A stretch of DNA of 64,000 bases from an uncultured Acetatifactor sp. (GCA_934436245.1 CAKSAM010000001.1:116985-180984), one strand, 5' to 3'; counted from the stretch's first letter, positions 1-9,545 are shown. Numbers and translations are program-made. The notes: generated from the sequence alone by a model not told the origin.

Positions 1-398
1 TGCTTTTCCAGTCTGGCTTCTTCCTGTGCTCTGTCCAGGATTCTGGCTGCCTCTTCCTTGGCCTGTGCGACGATACGCTCCTCATTCTGGAGAGCACGTC
101 TTCTGGCATCACTTAAGATGTCCTCTGCCTCTTTGTCGATGTCTTTCAGCTTCGCCTCATACTGTGCCTTCAGTTCTGCGGCCTTTTCCTGATTGTCCTT
201 GGCTTCTTCCAGTTCTCCCCTGATCTTTTCTTTACGATCATTTAAGAACTTTCTGGCCGGATTGAACAGGAAATAGCTGAGCGCCAGGAACAATACAAAG
301 ATGGCAATGATCATCAGGCAGGAGTCTGCCAGCAGCTGCCAGTCCAGGTCAAACAGTCTTGACATGGTCTCGCCTTCTGTTAATAGTATCATTTTCAT
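1..398 (-). CDS. atpF: F0F1 ATP synthase subunit b (partial)
   Basis: This is the peripheral-stalk b subunit of the F-type ATP synthase, which holds the F1 head still against the membrane a/c motor. The visible part has one N-terminal membrane helix (about residues 20-42) and then the long charged helix typical of b subunits, rich in Glu, Lys, Ala and Arg. The C-terminus lies beyond the window start. Three in-frame ATGs sit close together (398, 392, 365); 398 is chosen because an AAAGGA ribosome site lies 6 nt upstream. It follows atpE by about 20 nt in the same operon. Confidence 0.9.
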   Translation of the reverse strand, partial: MKMILLTEGETMSRLFDLDWQLLADSCLMIIAIFVLFLALSYFLFNPARKFLNDRKEKIRGELEEAKDNQEKAAELKAQYEAKLKDIDKEAEDILSDARRRALQNEERIVAQAKEEAARILDRAQEEARLEK

Positions 399-417
399 CC
401 GCATTCCTTTCGTTTAA

Positions 418-723
<306 letters not shown>

Positions 724-747
724 TCACAGAGCTGTAAGCTTACAGCT

Positions 748-1479
748 TTAAGCATCTCCTCTTGCATTGGCAATGTAAGTCATGGTCAGCATACAGAATA
801 CGTATGTCTGGATGGCTCCGGAGAACAGGTCAAAATATACATGCAGTGCTGCAGGCCATGCCGTAGCGATCACGCCCAGCAATCCATAGATCAGTGCCAT
901 CATTACGGTTCCGGACAATACGTTTGCAAACAGACGCAAAGACAACGAAATCGGTACGGCGATCTCACTGATCAGGTTGATCGGCATCCAGATCGGCAGC
1001 CAGGGCGGCAGAGGGGAACACATACCCTCCCAGATTTCCTTTGGTTTCTGATATTTGAACTGATTGTAATGGATCAGTATAAAAGTCAGAACACCCAGGG
1101 GCAATGTCACGCCGTAGTCCGCTGTGGGGGGACGAAGTCCCAGCAGACCGGAAATATTACTCACCAGAATGAAGATGAAGATCGTTCCGATGTAGTTATA
1201 GAATTTCGGTGCCGCCTTGCCCATGGGAGTATCCACCATGGCATCCAGCTTCTCCACGATCAGCTCCACCACATTCTGAAGACCTTCCGGCACTTCTCTG
1301 GCTTTGGCCATACAGCGGTTGGCAGCAATGGCAAAACCAATGATAAGCAACATGACGATCAACACACACACATGTGTGGTCGTTATCCATACCTCATGGC
1401 CGAAAAAGGAATACTTAAACACACCATGTATCATAAAATCGATATTATCGGCACCGGATAACAGAATTCCATGCTCCAT
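748..1479 (-). CDS. atpB: F0F1 ATP synthase subunit a
   Basis: Subunit a is the membrane stator that provides the ion half-channels next to the c ring. The 243-residue protein has about five or six hydrophobic helices and contains the family hallmark SLSLRLFANVLSG, whose Arg faces the c-ring carboxylate. Its length is normal for Firmicutes. A GGAGG-type ribosome site sits just upstream of the ATG at 1479. It is the third gene of the atp operon after atpZ and atpI. Confidence 0.97.
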   Translation of the reverse strand: MEHGILLSGADNIDFMIHGVFKYSFFGHEVWITTTHVCVLIVMLLIIGFAIAANRCMAKAREVPEGLQNVVELIVEKLDAMVDTPMGKAAPKFYNYIGTIFIFILVSNISGLLGLRPPTADYGVTLPLGVLTFILIHYNQFKYQKPKEIWEGMCSPLPPWLPIWMPINLISEIAVPISLSLRLFANVLSGTVMMALIYGLLGVIATAWPAALHVYFDLFSGAIQTYVFCMLTMTYIANARGDA

Positions 1480-1503
1480 TGTTTCACCTCCTTATTATTT
1501 ATT

Positions 1504-2031
1504 CTATTGTTCCTCTGTGACTTCTCCATCCTCCGGGGCTTCCGTTTCTTCCGAAGTCCGCAGGGCAGTTTTGTCTTCCGCAGACTCCTCCGGCATCGCC
1601 TGGGGCACCGGGTCCGTTTCGTGGAACAATTTATTGCATAATTTATGGGTAATCGGCTGTAAAAATGCCGTTACTTTCATACATATAACATAAGTGAAAA
1701 AGAAAATCAGAGGATTCATCACTCCGGTCTTCATCATCACCAGCAGGAAAAAGATCAGCATCACGTATCGTAAGACGTATGCACGGATGATCATTTTCGT
1801 TGCGGTCTTCTCGGGCTGATCCAATGCCCGGTCCAGAGAACGGTACATATGATATGTGGAAACAAGTGCCAGCAAAATACCGAACCACAGGCTTTTGGCA
1901 TACATTGCCTCATCCTTTACAAGGAAAGCCCCTATGATCTGTGCCAGCACTCCCAGGAACAGGATCCCCAGATCCATCTCCAAAACCGTTCTATTTATCT
2001 TTTTTAATGTGTTTATCATCATTGTCTTCAT
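1504..2031 (-). CDS. atpI: ATP synthase subunit I-like membrane protein
   Basis: About 175 residues with four predicted membrane helices and an acidic, Pro/Glu/Thr-rich cytoplasmic tail. Size, topology and position between atpZ and atpB fit the ATP synthase subunit I family, which helps assemble the c ring or supplies Mg2+; the sequence is divergent, so the family call leans on position. The start overlaps atpZ by about 40 nt, so translation is probably coupled. Starts at 2031, 2022 and 2019 are all possible; 2031 has a weak AGAG site upstream. A longer reading frame goes to 2058. Confidence 0.75.
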   Translation of the reverse strand: MKTMMINTLKKINRTVLEMDLGILFLGVLAQIIGAFLVKDEAMYAKSLWFGILLALVSTYHMYRSLDRALDQPEKTATKMIIRAYVLRYVMLIFFLLVMMKTGVMNPLIFFFTYVICMKVTAFLQPITHKLCNKLFHETDPVPQAMPEESAEDKTALRTSEETEAPEDGEVTEEQ

Positions 2032-2251
2032 ATATTGCTCTGGCCATACGGTATACATTCTGCCCTCCGGCTATCGCTCCCATACAGAAAAGCAGGATCA
2101 TCCAGAAGTTTGTTCCAAAATGCTTATCCAGCCAGACCCCTGCCGCTGACATCAGACAGATTGGCACTAACATATTGATACCAAATTGCAGGATCAATGC
2201 AACCGCACGAAATACCTGCCTGTCGTAGGGTTTCTTTTTTCTTGACACCAT
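1991..2251 (-). CDS. atpZ: AtpZ/AtpI family protein
   Basis: This 86-residue protein has two membrane helices and a charged Lys-rich tail. Helix 2 contains the small-residue run MGAIAGGQNVYRM, typical of the AtpZ/AtpI (F0F1-ATPase subunit) family that often opens atp operons in Clostridia. A very strong GGGAGG lies only 2-3 nt before the ATG at 2251, so the GTG at 2248, with better spacing, may be the real start. It is the first gene after the promoter at 2338-2366. Confidence 0.8.
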   Translation of the reverse strand: MVSRKKKPYDRQVFRAVALILQFGINMLVPICLMSAAGVWLDKHFGTNFWMILLFCMGAIAGGQNVYRMARAIYEDNDDKHIKKDK

Positions 2252-2337
2252 TTCCTCCCTATGTTGATTTCTGCTCTGTTTTTCAGTCTTTGTACAATTT
2301 TTAGAATATTATCTTCTTTCAGGGCAAACCTATAGTC

Positions 2338-2366
2338 ATTATAGCGAAATCTTTACATGATGTCCA
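2338..2366 (-). promoter_or_regulatory. Sigma-A promoter of the atp operon
   Basis: Reading the minus strand, TGGACA (2361-2366) is followed after 17 bp by a perfect TATAAT (2338-2343). It lies about 90 bp upstream of atpZ and drives the atp genes. It is divergent from the promoter at 2421-2449. Confidence 0.75.
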
Positions 2367-2420
2367 GTAAAATCACCCTGTGAAAATGGTAAAAAAACTA
2401 TAAAATCCTGTCAAAAAAGA

Positions 2421-2449
2421 TTGACTTGAAAAGTCCCCGGAAGTACTAT
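2421..2449 (+). promoter_or_regulatory. Sigma-A promoter for the GNAT gene
   Basis: TTGACT (2421-2426), 17 bp, then TACTAT (2444-2449). The predicted transcript begins near 2456, about 48 nt before the acetyltransferase ATG at 2504. Confidence 0.65.
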
Positions 2450-2503
2450 TTGAATAACTATTTCAGAATTTTCAACCTCTTAACAGAAAGAAGGATTACG
2501 CAA

Positions 2504-3064
2504 ATGCAGATTGCCGAAACCGGAAGCCAGCTGCGGATCCGTACCGCCACCCCGGAGGATGCTGCAAAGCTGGTTGCCATTTATGCCCCTTATGTGGAAA
2601 ATACCTCTATTACCTTTGAGTACATCGTTCCTTCCGCAGAAGAATTTGCGGACCGGATCCGTCACACACTGACCCGTTATCCTTACCTTGTGGCTGAGCT
2701 GGACGGGGAGCCTGTCGGATACGCTTACGCATCTGCCTTCAAAAGCCGCGCCGCTTACAACTGGTCTGTGGAGACTTCCATCTATGTCAGCCGGGAACTT
2801 CGAAGCAGCGGTGTCGGCAGTCTGTTATACGAGAAGCTGGAGGAATACCTGACCGCACAGCACGTCTGCAATGTCTGTGCCTGCATCACCTACCCCAATC
2901 CTCCCAGTATTTCATTCCATGAAAAACACGGTTACAAGATCGTGGCACATTTTCATGACTCCGGCTACAAGCAGGAAAAATGGCATGATATGATCTGGAT
3001 GGAAAAGACGCTGTGTCCTCACACGGTCCCTCCGAAGCCTTTTATCCCGTTTCCGGAACTTTGA
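2504..3064 (+). CDS. GNAT acetyltransferase, phosphinothricin/methionine-derivative type
   Basis: This 186-residue enzyme belongs to the Pat/Bar/YncA branch of GNAT N-acetyltransferases, which use acetyl-CoA to acetylate small amino-acid-like amines such as phosphinothricin, methionine sulfoximine or methionine sulfone. Visible marks are the N-terminal RIRTATPEDA start, the IYAPYVENTSITFE substrate segment, the acetyl-CoA loop around RSSGVGSLLYEKL and the C-terminal FHEKHGYK motif. The ATG at 2504 has an AAGGA site 8 nt upstream; a longer frame from 2426 overlaps the promoter. With the next gene it interrupts an otherwise minus-strand block. The true substrate is unknown. Confidence 0.88.
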   Translation: MQIAETGSQLRIRTATPEDAAKLVAIYAPYVENTSITFEYIVPSAEEFADRIRHTLTRYPYLVAELDGEPVGYAYASAFKSRAAYNWSVETSIYVSRELRSSGVGSLLYEKLEEYLTAQHVCNVCACITYPNPPSISFHEKHGYKIVAHFHDSGYKQEKWHDMIWMEKTLCPHTVPPKPFIPFPEL

Positions 3065-3099
3065 CCATTGTAAAGCATACCTCACAAAGGAGAAATGTT

Positions 3100-3582
3100 A
3101 TGAGCAATGAACTTCAGATCTACCGTAAACGGCTGATTCCGGAAGAATGCATTTTATTAAAGGATGATATTATCATCGAGCATAACGAAGACTACATTCT
3201 GACCAAGTGGAAGACCCTGAACCCCAAGACCACGTTTTCCCACGGCTGTTCCTGCTATTATCTCAAGGAAGGTTTTAAGATCAGCAAGTTCTACCGCCAT
3301 GACGGTTCCCTGCTGTACTGGTACTGCGATATTGTGGAATATACTTTCCGGCCGGAAGATAATTCCCTGATCGTCACGGATCTATTGGCTGACATCATCC
3401 TCTATCCCGATGGCAGAATGCATGTCGTGGATCTGGACGAGCTGGCAGAAGCTCTGGAAAAGGGACTGATCTCCCAGGCTCAGATGAGTGCCTGCCTGCG
3501 GCAGCTGAACAATCTGATCACCATCATTTACCGGGATAAATTCGACAGGCTGCAGAATCCATTAGAGCGAAGCGGACTGTAG
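3100..3582 (+). CDS. DUF402 domain protein
   Basis: A 160-residue soluble protein matching the DUF402 family (YgaC/Ntdp-like). Many such proteins hydrolyse nucleoside di- or triphosphates using a cluster of acidic and aromatic residues. Seen here are the YWYCDIVEYTF strand, the DLLADIILYPDG segment and the VDLDELAEALEKG helix typical of the family. The ATG at 3100 follows AAAGGAG at a good distance. It lies 35 nt after the GNAT gene and is probably cotranscribed. Function inferred from family only. Confidence 0.85.
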   Translation: MSNELQIYRKRLIPEECILLKDDIIIEHNEDYILTKWKTLNPKTTFSHGCSCYYLKEGFKISKFYRHDGSLLYWYCDIVEYTFRPEDNSLIVTDLLADIILYPDGRMHVVDLDELAEALEKGLISQAQMSACLRQLNNLITIIYRDKFDRLQNPLERSGL

Positions 3583-3623
3583 GCACAGTGCTTACTTTTT
3601 GCTCATGTGTTTACTTCGTAAAA

Positions 3624-3682
3624 TAAATGAGAGCATAAGCTCTTACGGACACAAGTGTCCGACGAGCCTATGCTCTCATTTA
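3624..3682. terminator. Bidirectional hairpin between convergent genes
   Basis: A perfect 14-bp stem (3624-3637 with 3669-3682) encloses a second nested hairpin (cggacac ... gtgtccg, 3646-3661). The right arm contains the stop codon of the broken GGDEF gene. It separates the plus-strand DUF402 unit from the minus-strand genes. Confidence 0.75.
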
Positions 3683-4640
3683 CTCATCTCCGAACAGTGC
3701 AAGATACTTCTCATCTGCAAAAATCCCTCTCCCATCCGGTACTTCTACCATATAATTACCATTCCGGCATACCAGGTGTGCCCCTGCTTCTGAATAGATT
3801 GTAATCCCGTCCAGATCAAACAGACTGCGGATCTGCTGCAGGCGTTCTTCCTTTTTCACGATAGAATCCACTCCGGATGCACACAGCCCCGTGATCATTT
3901 TTGTGATGACTTCCCTCTTTTTCTCCTTCGATACCGCATATGCCATGGCCATATTCTGCATATCGTCGGATTCCAGCTTGCCATGCAGTCTCTCTTCGTA
4001 GATGATATGACGGTTCTTGCCCTTTTCCTTGGCAAGATAGAGGGCCTTATCGGCTTTCCGCATCAGTTCCTCGTATTCGTTTCCGTCCACAGGATACTCC
4101 GATACACCGATAGAAGCCGTCACATGAGTCTTGGGATCAAATGCCAGAGCAAGTTCCTTTGCAATCGTCTTCAAAAGTGTCTTCAGCTGTTCTCTGGTTT
4201 CCACCTTCTCCAACAGGATCACATACTCGTCTCCGCCGAATCGTCCGATCACGCCCCTCTGTCCCACCAGCACCTGCATGATCTCCGCCACTTTGCGGAT
4301 AACCTGATCGCCGAAGATATGTCCGTAGGTGTCATTAATGTGCTTGAAATCGTCAATATCTATGATCACCAGCCAGCGGACCTGACCGTCCTTCCAGATC
4401 ATGAATATCAGAAATGGTGATCTGATACAGCGGAATTCCGTTCTCCGTCTGTTCACTCGTTTCCATGCGCAGATACACATTCCTTACGCTATCCTTCAGG
4501 TTGTGAAGTACTGTGAGCAGTTCCAGTGTTTGGAATGGATCCGCCTCCACTGCTTTTTTCAACAGCTCCCCGTCTTCCGGCAGAAGCAGTTCACTTACCG
4601 GCCGGAAGACGGGAAGCTGTTGATTTTCATAGATTTTCAC
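3680..4640 (-). pseudogene. Broken diguanylate cyclase (GGDEF) gene
   Basis: Two overlapping frames together look like part of one sensor cyclase. The first (4353-4640, GTG start, no clear ribosome site) gives a PAS-like segment ending in TISDIHDLE. The second (to 3680) enters at DIDDFKHINDTYGH and holds the intact RFGGDEY active site, then ASIGVSEYP and a GAF-like tail that stops abruptly. The usual DxLTGLxNR opening of the GGDEF domain is absent, so a deletion plus frameshift near 4390-4400 is likely. An ATG at the start of MIWKDGQ could still make a stub. A sequencing error cannot explain the missing motif alone. Confidence 0.7.
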
Positions 4641-4645
4641 TTTCG

Positions 4646-5809
4646 TTAGTAAAATACATGTCCACCAATATTAATACCGGTGAGTCCTTCCACCGGAGTG
4701 CGGAAATATACACAATTTCCGACATTGGTCACGCCTGACATAGCCTCATCCGCCGCCTGATAACAACGGCTGGTAGCTTTATTGGCTGCCAGAGCCAGTT
4801 CCAGTCTGCCGCTGGCCACCGGGGAAAACTGCTTGTTCTGATAGATCACACCTACCACCGTGTTGGGATAGACCGAGCTTCTGACACGATTGATTACCAC
4901 ACTGGCCACTGCCAGCTGACCGTCATAGGGTTCTCCTCCCGCCTCGCAATAGATCAGATTTGCCAATAGGTATCGGTCGCCCTCTTCAAAAGAAATATCT
5001 GAGATATCCCGCCAGGTAGCGTTGGCTGCCTTCTGGGACATTGCGATCTCTTCGGCAAGCTTTTTTCTGAGGGTTTCCAGATTATCCTCTTTTTTCTTGA
5101 TTTCCTGTTCATACGCCAGAGCTCTCTGCTCAGCTTCCGAAATATCTCCCGCATACTGTGCAATGCTGTTGGAGGTCTGGCTGATCAGACCGGAGACCTT
5201 GCTTTTTTCTGCTTCTGCTGCCAATTTCAGACTATCGAGTTCTGCTTTTTCCGTTTGAAGTCGTGCTTCTTCCTCTTCAATCAACTGACGGTTCTCTTCA
5301 AATTCCTTCAGTTTCTTCTGATCGTAAGCGGCAATCCGTTCAAAAAAATCCGCAGCATTCAGAAGCTTGTCAAAGCTCTGTGCAGTCAGGAGAGCATTGA
5401 TATAGCTGGTCTCATTCCGTTCATACATGTCTCTTACGCGAATTATCATGCATTCATACTGCCACTCTTCGGTAGCCTTCGCTTCCTCCAGGCTGGCCTG
5501 GGTATCTGCGATCTCCTGCTCCTTATCCGCGATCTGCTGTTCCAGATCCGCCAGATTATTGCTGACCTCCGTCAATTGACCGTTCAGATTATTCAGTTGT
5601 CCCTTGAGGGAATTCTGCTCTCCCTTCAGGTTCTCCAGATTATCGTTTTCCTGGTTCAACTGGTTCTGCAGTTCATTTTTCTCCCGCTGTTCCTGCTGAA
5701 TCTGCTGCCAGGTACTGCTGGTAGCTTCTACTTTGATGTCTTCTGAAGAAAATGCTCCTGCAAGGATCACCGCTGCAAGCAGTACAGCTGTCTTCTGTAG
5801 GCGCTTCAA
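4646..5809 (-). CDS. Secreted coiled-coil cell-wall hydrolase (SleB/CwlJ-type C-terminus)
   Basis: A 387-residue exported peptidoglycan hydrolase. Residues 1-29 are a signal peptide. Residues 33-260 form a long Glu/Gln/Lys/Leu coiled coil like the PcsB/CwlO N-domain, which normally docks on FtsX and holds the enzyme inactive. Residues 275-387 are a SleB/CwlJ-type Hydrolase_2 domain, with LANLIYCEAGGEPYDGQ carrying the likely catalytic Glu and VASVVINRVRS following it. The start is TTG at 5809 with AAAGGAG 8 nt upstream. It follows the dCMP deaminase by 26 nt. The combination suggests a vegetative division or remodelling enzyme rather than a spore lysin; that is inference. Confidence 0.88.
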   Translation of the reverse strand: MKRLQKTAVLLAAVILAGAFSSEDIKVEATSSTWQQIQQEQREKNELQNQLNQENDNLENLKGEQNSLKGQLNNLNGQLTEVSNNLADLEQQIADKEQEIADTQASLEEAKATEEWQYECMIIRVRDMYERNETSYINALLTAQSFDKLLNAADFFERIAAYDQKKLKEFEENRQLIEEEEARLQTEKAELDSLKLAAEAEKSKVSGLISQTSNSIAQYAGDISEAEQRALAYEQEIKKKEDNLETLRKKLAEEIAMSQKAANATWRDISDISFEEGDRYLLANLIYCEAGGEPYDGQLAVASVVINRVRSSVYPNTVVGVIYQNKQFSPVASGRLELALAANKATSRCYQAADEAMSGVTNVGNCVYFRTPVEGLTGINIGGHVFY

Positions 5810-5835
5810 CCGTTTGTACTCCTTTGATCTGTCGT

Positions 5836-6327
5836 TCAGACCTCGATATGTATCGTACGTCCTGTTTTACTGTAGGGAACGCACTTCACTCCTGCGGCAT
5901 CAAACATCCGCCTGGCTGCCCGGTTGGAGGGTGTTCCCCGATATTTGTCGCTGTCATATACCACGGTATGGATCCCTGCCTGAATGATGGCTTTCGCACA
6001 CTCATTGCAGGGGAAAAGGGACACATACAGTTTTGTACCCTCTAAGGATCCTCCGCGGTAATTCAAAATTGCATTCAGTTCACTATGTGTCACAAAGGGA
6101 TATTTTGTCAGATTACTATCCTTGTCATTCTCCCTCTCCCAGGGAAACTCATCATCGGAACAACCCTTGGGGAACCCATTGTATCCCATAGACAGAATCT
6201 TATTGTCCGGGCTGACAATGCAGGCTCCCACCTGGGTATTCGGATCCTTGGACCGCATCCCCGACAGGTGGGCTACCCCCATGAAATATTCATCCCAACT
6301 GATATAGTCACTGCGCTTGGCACTCAT
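5836..6327 (-). CDS. dCMP deaminase (ComEB-like)
   Basis: This 163-residue zinc enzyme deaminates dCMP to dUMP for dTTP synthesis. The cytidine-deaminase-type zinc site is clear: His81 and catalytic Glu83 in THSELNAI, and Cys107/Cys110 in PCNEC. The N-terminal [10 protein letters not shown] and KDPNTQVGA stretches are typical of the ComEB/dCMP deaminase family. It lies 11 nt after upp in a pyrimidine-salvage operon. Confidence 0.93.
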   Translation of the reverse strand: MSAKRSDYISWDEYFMGVAHLSGMRSKDPNTQVGACIVSPDNKILSMGYNGFPKGCSDDEFPWERENDKDSNLTKYPFVTHSELNAILNYRGGSLEGTKLYVSLFPCNECAKAIIQAGIHTVVYDSDKYRGTPSNRAARRMFDAAGVKCVPYSKTGRTIHIEV

Positions 6328-6338
6328 TGGTGTCTCCT

Positions 6339-6968
6339 TTATTTAGTACCGAAAATACGGTCTCCAGCATCTCCCAGTCCGGGAACGATATATCCGTGGT
6401 CATTCAGCTTCTGGTCCATTGCACCGATATAGATATCCACATCGGGGTGTGCTTCCTGCATCGCTTTTACGCCTTCGGGTGCTGCGATAATGCACAGCAG
6501 ACGGATGCTCTTGCAGCCCTTGTCCTTCAACAGCTGGATGGCTGCGATGGAAGAACCACCGGTGGCCAGCATGGGATCTACGACGAACACCTCACGTTCT
6601 GCGCAATCTGCGGGCAGCTTGCAGTAATATTCTACGGGCTTTAAGGTCTCCGGATCACGGTACAGTCCGATATGTCCTACCTTTGCAGCCGGGATCAGGG
6701 AGAGCATTCCGTCTACCATACCAAGGCCTGCGCGCAGGATGGGTACCAGTGCCAGCTTTTTACCCTTTAACTGTTTTACGGTAGTCTTGCAGATGGGAGT
6801 CTCGATCTCTACTTCTTCCAGCTTCAGATCCTTGGTAGCTTCATAGCCGATCAGCATGGCGATCTCGCTGATGTTCTGTCTGAAATCCTTGGTTCCTGTT
6901 TCCTTTCTGCGGATGATTCCGATCTTCTGCTCAATTAAGGGATGATCCATAACTACTACTTTTGACAT
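6339..6968 (-). CDS. upp: Uracil phosphoribosyltransferase
   Basis: This enzyme converts uracil and PRPP to UMP. The 209-residue protein is full length. It shows the [13 protein letters not shown] segment, the PRPP-binding [11 protein letters not shown] loop and the C-terminal uracil-binding [12 protein letters not shown] motif. It sits between rpiB and the dCMP deaminase, a salvage grouping also seen near atp genes in other Firmicutes. Confidence 0.97.
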
Positions 6969-7046
6969 ATTGTTGTCCTCCTGTACTTTGAATATATTTT
7001 GGATTATATTTTGGATAATGTAATTTTGCTGCAGTTACCGGCCGGT

Positions 7047-7478
7047 TCAGAACTCTTCGATCAGATTGATTCTGCGGCTGTGTCGCTCTTCTCCGGAAAA
7101 AGGAGTCTTTAAAAAGGTCTCTACGATCTCCAATGCCAGATTTTCACCTACGATGCCTGCCCCCATAGCCAGCATGTTTGCATCATTGTGTAATCTGGTC
7201 ATTTTGGCTGAAAGAGGATCCGAGCAGAGTGCGCAACGGATTCCCTTTACCTTATTGGCAGAAATGCTGATGCCAATTCCGGTGGTACAGATCACAATTC
7301 CCTTTTCACAGGTACCGTCAGCCACAGCTTTTGCTGCTGCATGTCCGAATACCGGGTAATCGCAGCTTGCCTTGCTGTCGCATCCAAAATCCTGAAAAGG
7401 GATATTGTTCTCCTCTAAATATTTTTTAACTCTTTCTTTCAGATCATATCCACCATGATCACTTGCGATTGCTATCAT
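7047..7478 (-). CDS. rpiB: Ribose-5-phosphate isomerase B
   Basis: A 143-residue RpiB/LacAB-family isomerase that interconverts ribulose-5-phosphate and ribose-5-phosphate in the pentose phosphate pathway. Visible are IAIASDHGGYDLKE, the catalytic-Cys strand IVICTTGIGISISANK and the phosphate-binding RLHNDANML segment. It is 30 nt downstream of tsaC and 78 nt upstream of upp, supplying ribose-5-phosphate for the PRPP that Upp consumes. Confidence 0.96.
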   Translation of the reverse strand: MIAIASDHGGYDLKERVKKYLEENNIPFQDFGCDSKASCDYPVFGHAAAKAVADGTCEKGIVICTTGIGISISANKVKGIRCALCSDPLSAKMTRLHNDANMLAMGAGIVGENLALEIVETFLKTPFSGEERHSRRINLIEEF

Positions 7479-7508
7479 TTTTTATTCTCCTTATATTGAA
7501 AATGATTT

Positions 7509-8573
7509 TTAAAGCTTTACAACCTTATGCCCCGCCGCTTTCAGCAGCCGGTTCATAATAGCCTGTCCGAAACCATCCGTGGAAAATCCCTCAGAATAGA
7601 TTTTAGTGACACCTTCATCATCAAATTCCCTCAGGATCGTATACAGATGTCTGGCAATGCTGTCTTCATCCCTGCGGCTGCCGACACTTTTTACCACATC
7701 TGCCGTATACCCGGAAAGCATTTCTTCCGTTCCGATAATACCGGTCTTCTCTCCTGCCGCATGATCCGCTGCGGCTTCCCGGTTGATATATTCTCTTACC
7801 TGTTCCGGTGCTCCCTCGACAATGGTAAGTTCTCCTTTCGGAGCATAATGCCTGTATTTCATTCCGGGAGCTTTCGGTGCCTGTCCACTGTCCGCTCTCA
7901 GGATGGTGGTATCTGTATCCACGGTTCCCAGTACCGTACTCAGCTTCTCCTGCGTGATATATCCCGGACGGAGAATCTGGGGCGGTACCACTGTCAGATC
8001 TATGATGGTAGATTCCAGTCCGATCCCGACTTCTCCACCATCGATGATGGCATCAATCCGTCCCATCATGTCCTCCACAACATATTTTGCCACCGTTGGA
8101 CTTGGTTTACCGGAGGTATTGGCACTGGGCGCTGCAATATACCCACCGCTGTATTCGATCAGCTTCTGCGCTGCCGGATGTGACGGCATACGGACTGCTA
8201 CCGTATCCAGCCCACCCGTAGTCTCATACGGCACTTCTTCAGACTTCGGCAGGATCATGGTAAGCGGTCCCGGCCAGAAAGCATCGGCTATTTTCCGGGC
8301 TTCCTCCGGAACTTTCCGGGTGATTTTATAAATATCTTCAAACCGGAAGATGTGAACAATCAAAGGATTGTCAGACGGTCTGCCCTTTGCAGCATAAATT
8401 TTCTGGGAAGATGTCGGATTCAGAGCGTCTCCACCGAGTCCATATACTGTTTCGGTCGGAAATGCCACCAATCCTCCTTTTTTCAGGATTTCCCCTGCAG
8501 CGCGGAGCTTTACGTCATCTTCCTCACTGACAGGATCTTCTCCCGGGTGAATTTTTATGATCTCAGTATCCAT
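7509..8573 (-). CDS. tsaC: Threonylcarbamoyl-AMP synthase
   Basis: This enzyme makes threonylcarbamoyl-AMP from threonine, bicarbonate and ATP for the t6A modification of tRNAs reading ANN codons. The 354-residue length fits the long Sua5/YwlC form: a YrdC domain (residues 25-205, with KKGGLVAFPTETVYGLG and KGRPSDNPLIVHI) plus a C-terminal Sua5 domain with the linker APGMKYRHYAPK. The ATG at 8573 follows a GAAGG site; a longer frame to 8672 lacks one. It is the second gene of the operon starting with cwlD. Confidence 0.94.
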   Translation of the reverse strand: MDTEIIKIHPGEDPVSEEDDVKLRAAGEILKKGGLVAFPTETVYGLGGDALNPTSSQKIYAAKGRPSDNPLIVHIFRFEDIYKITRKVPEEARKIADAFWPGPLTMILPKSEEVPYETTGGLDTVAVRMPSHPAAQKLIEYSGGYIAAPSANTSGKPSPTVAKYVVEDMMGRIDAIIDGGEVGIGLESTIIDLTVVPPQILRPGYITQEKLSTVLGTVDTDTTILRADSGQAPKAPGMKYRHYAPKGELTIVEGAPEQVREYINREAAADHAAGEKTGIIGTEEMLSGYTADVVKSVGSRRDEDSIARHLYTILREFDDEGVTKIYSEGFSTDGFGQAIMNRLLKAAGHKVVKL

Positions 8574-8668
8574 ATCATTACCTTCTGTTATTCTAATGCA
8601 TTTGGATATAGTATAGCATATCCCCGATGAAATGGAAATATAAATGCCAAAAATATTAGCCTTTGCCG

Positions 8669-9415
8669 TCACTCCACTTTTTCAGTTTTCATGCTGTTCA
8701 TATACTGTAAAATACCTTTATGAATTGCCCATGCCACTCTGTCCTGATAGGAATCGTGACACAGCTTTTCCGCCTCCTCTGTGTTTGACAAAAATCCACA
8801 TTCTACAATAACGATCGTACCTTTTGTTTTCTTCAAAAGGTAATAGCTGTCATTTGGTTTGATCTGTCGATGATTATCCTCATCCAGCTCTTTTTTTAAC
8901 TGATTTTGAATCAGAAGCGCCAGTTTTTCCCCTTCGCTGCTTCCATTATAATAAAATACCTGCGCTCCGTGAACATACTCCTCCGGATAACTGTTCTGGT
9001 GGACGCTCACTGTCAGCACCGGATCTGTTTCCTCTATTATTTCAATTCTACGTTTCATATCCTGGACTTTTTTATTTGATGCTGTTTCATCATAAAGTCC
9101 ATTTCCGTTTTCTCGCGTCAGTACGACGCTGATACCGTCTGACTCCAGATACTTTTTGAGTTTTTCAGCAATATAAAGGTTAACATCTCTTTCCGGCACA
9201 CCGTTGATACCGATCTTGCCGGGATCATCTCCCCCGTGTCCGGCATCTATGACCACGCACGGCTTTCCTCCTATGCTTCGGTCAATATCCTGCAGATCAT
9301 TTACAGCATTTACAGCATTCACTGTTTTTACATATTCCGCTGTCTCTCTTCCGACAACTGCCATGGAAGCAAGGAGCAGGCATACCATAATGACCCGCAA
9401 TATTTTTTGTTCCAT
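8669..9415 (-). CDS. cwlD: N-acetylmuramoyl-L-alanine amidase, CwlD-like
   Basis: A 248-residue Amidase_3 protein that cleaves the muramic acid-peptide bond of peptidoglycan. It has an N-terminal membrane anchor or signal (residues 6-22) and a zinc amidase domain: His in VIDAGHGGDDPG, Glu in GVPERDVN, His in SVHQNSYP and the catalytic Glu in VIVECGFLSN. Size and single-domain layout match CwlD, which makes muramic lactam in spore cortex. An odd VNAVNAVND repeat follows the anchor. It heads the operon running to the coiled-coil hydrolase and is divergent from the sortase gene. Confidence 0.88.
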   Translation of the reverse strand: MEQKILRVIMVCLLLASMAVVGRETAEYVKTVNAVNAVNDLQDIDRSIGGKPCVVIDAGHGGDDPGKIGINGVPERDVNLYIAEKLKKYLESDGISVVLTRENGNGLYDETASNKKVQDMKRRIEIIEETDPVLTVSVHQNSYPEEYVHGAQVFYYNGSSEGEKLALLIQNQLKKELDEDNHRQIKPNDSYYLLKKTKGTIVIVECGFLSNTEEAEKLCHDSYQDRVAWAIHKGILQYMNSMKTEKVE

Positions 9416-9515
9416 ATCACGTTCTCCGCTGCTGCTTTTATTCTATATGATTTTATATGCTTTTTCTTCTGGAAATATCTTCCTAAAATTTAAGAAATCC
9501 TTTCGTTTTATACTC

Positions 9516-9545
9516 TTGCATCCTGTTACAGATTCAGCGTATAAT
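9516..9545 (+). promoter_or_regulatory. Sigma-A promoter for the sortase gene
   Basis: TTGCAT (9516-9521), 18 bp, then a perfect TATAAT (9540-9545). The expected transcription start falls at about 9551-9553, on or beside the A of the sortase ATG at 9552, so the message may be leaderless. Confidence 0.6.

Noticed and set aside
841..1461. 206-codon plus-strand frame
   Set aside because: Antisense to atpB, with unnatural composition.
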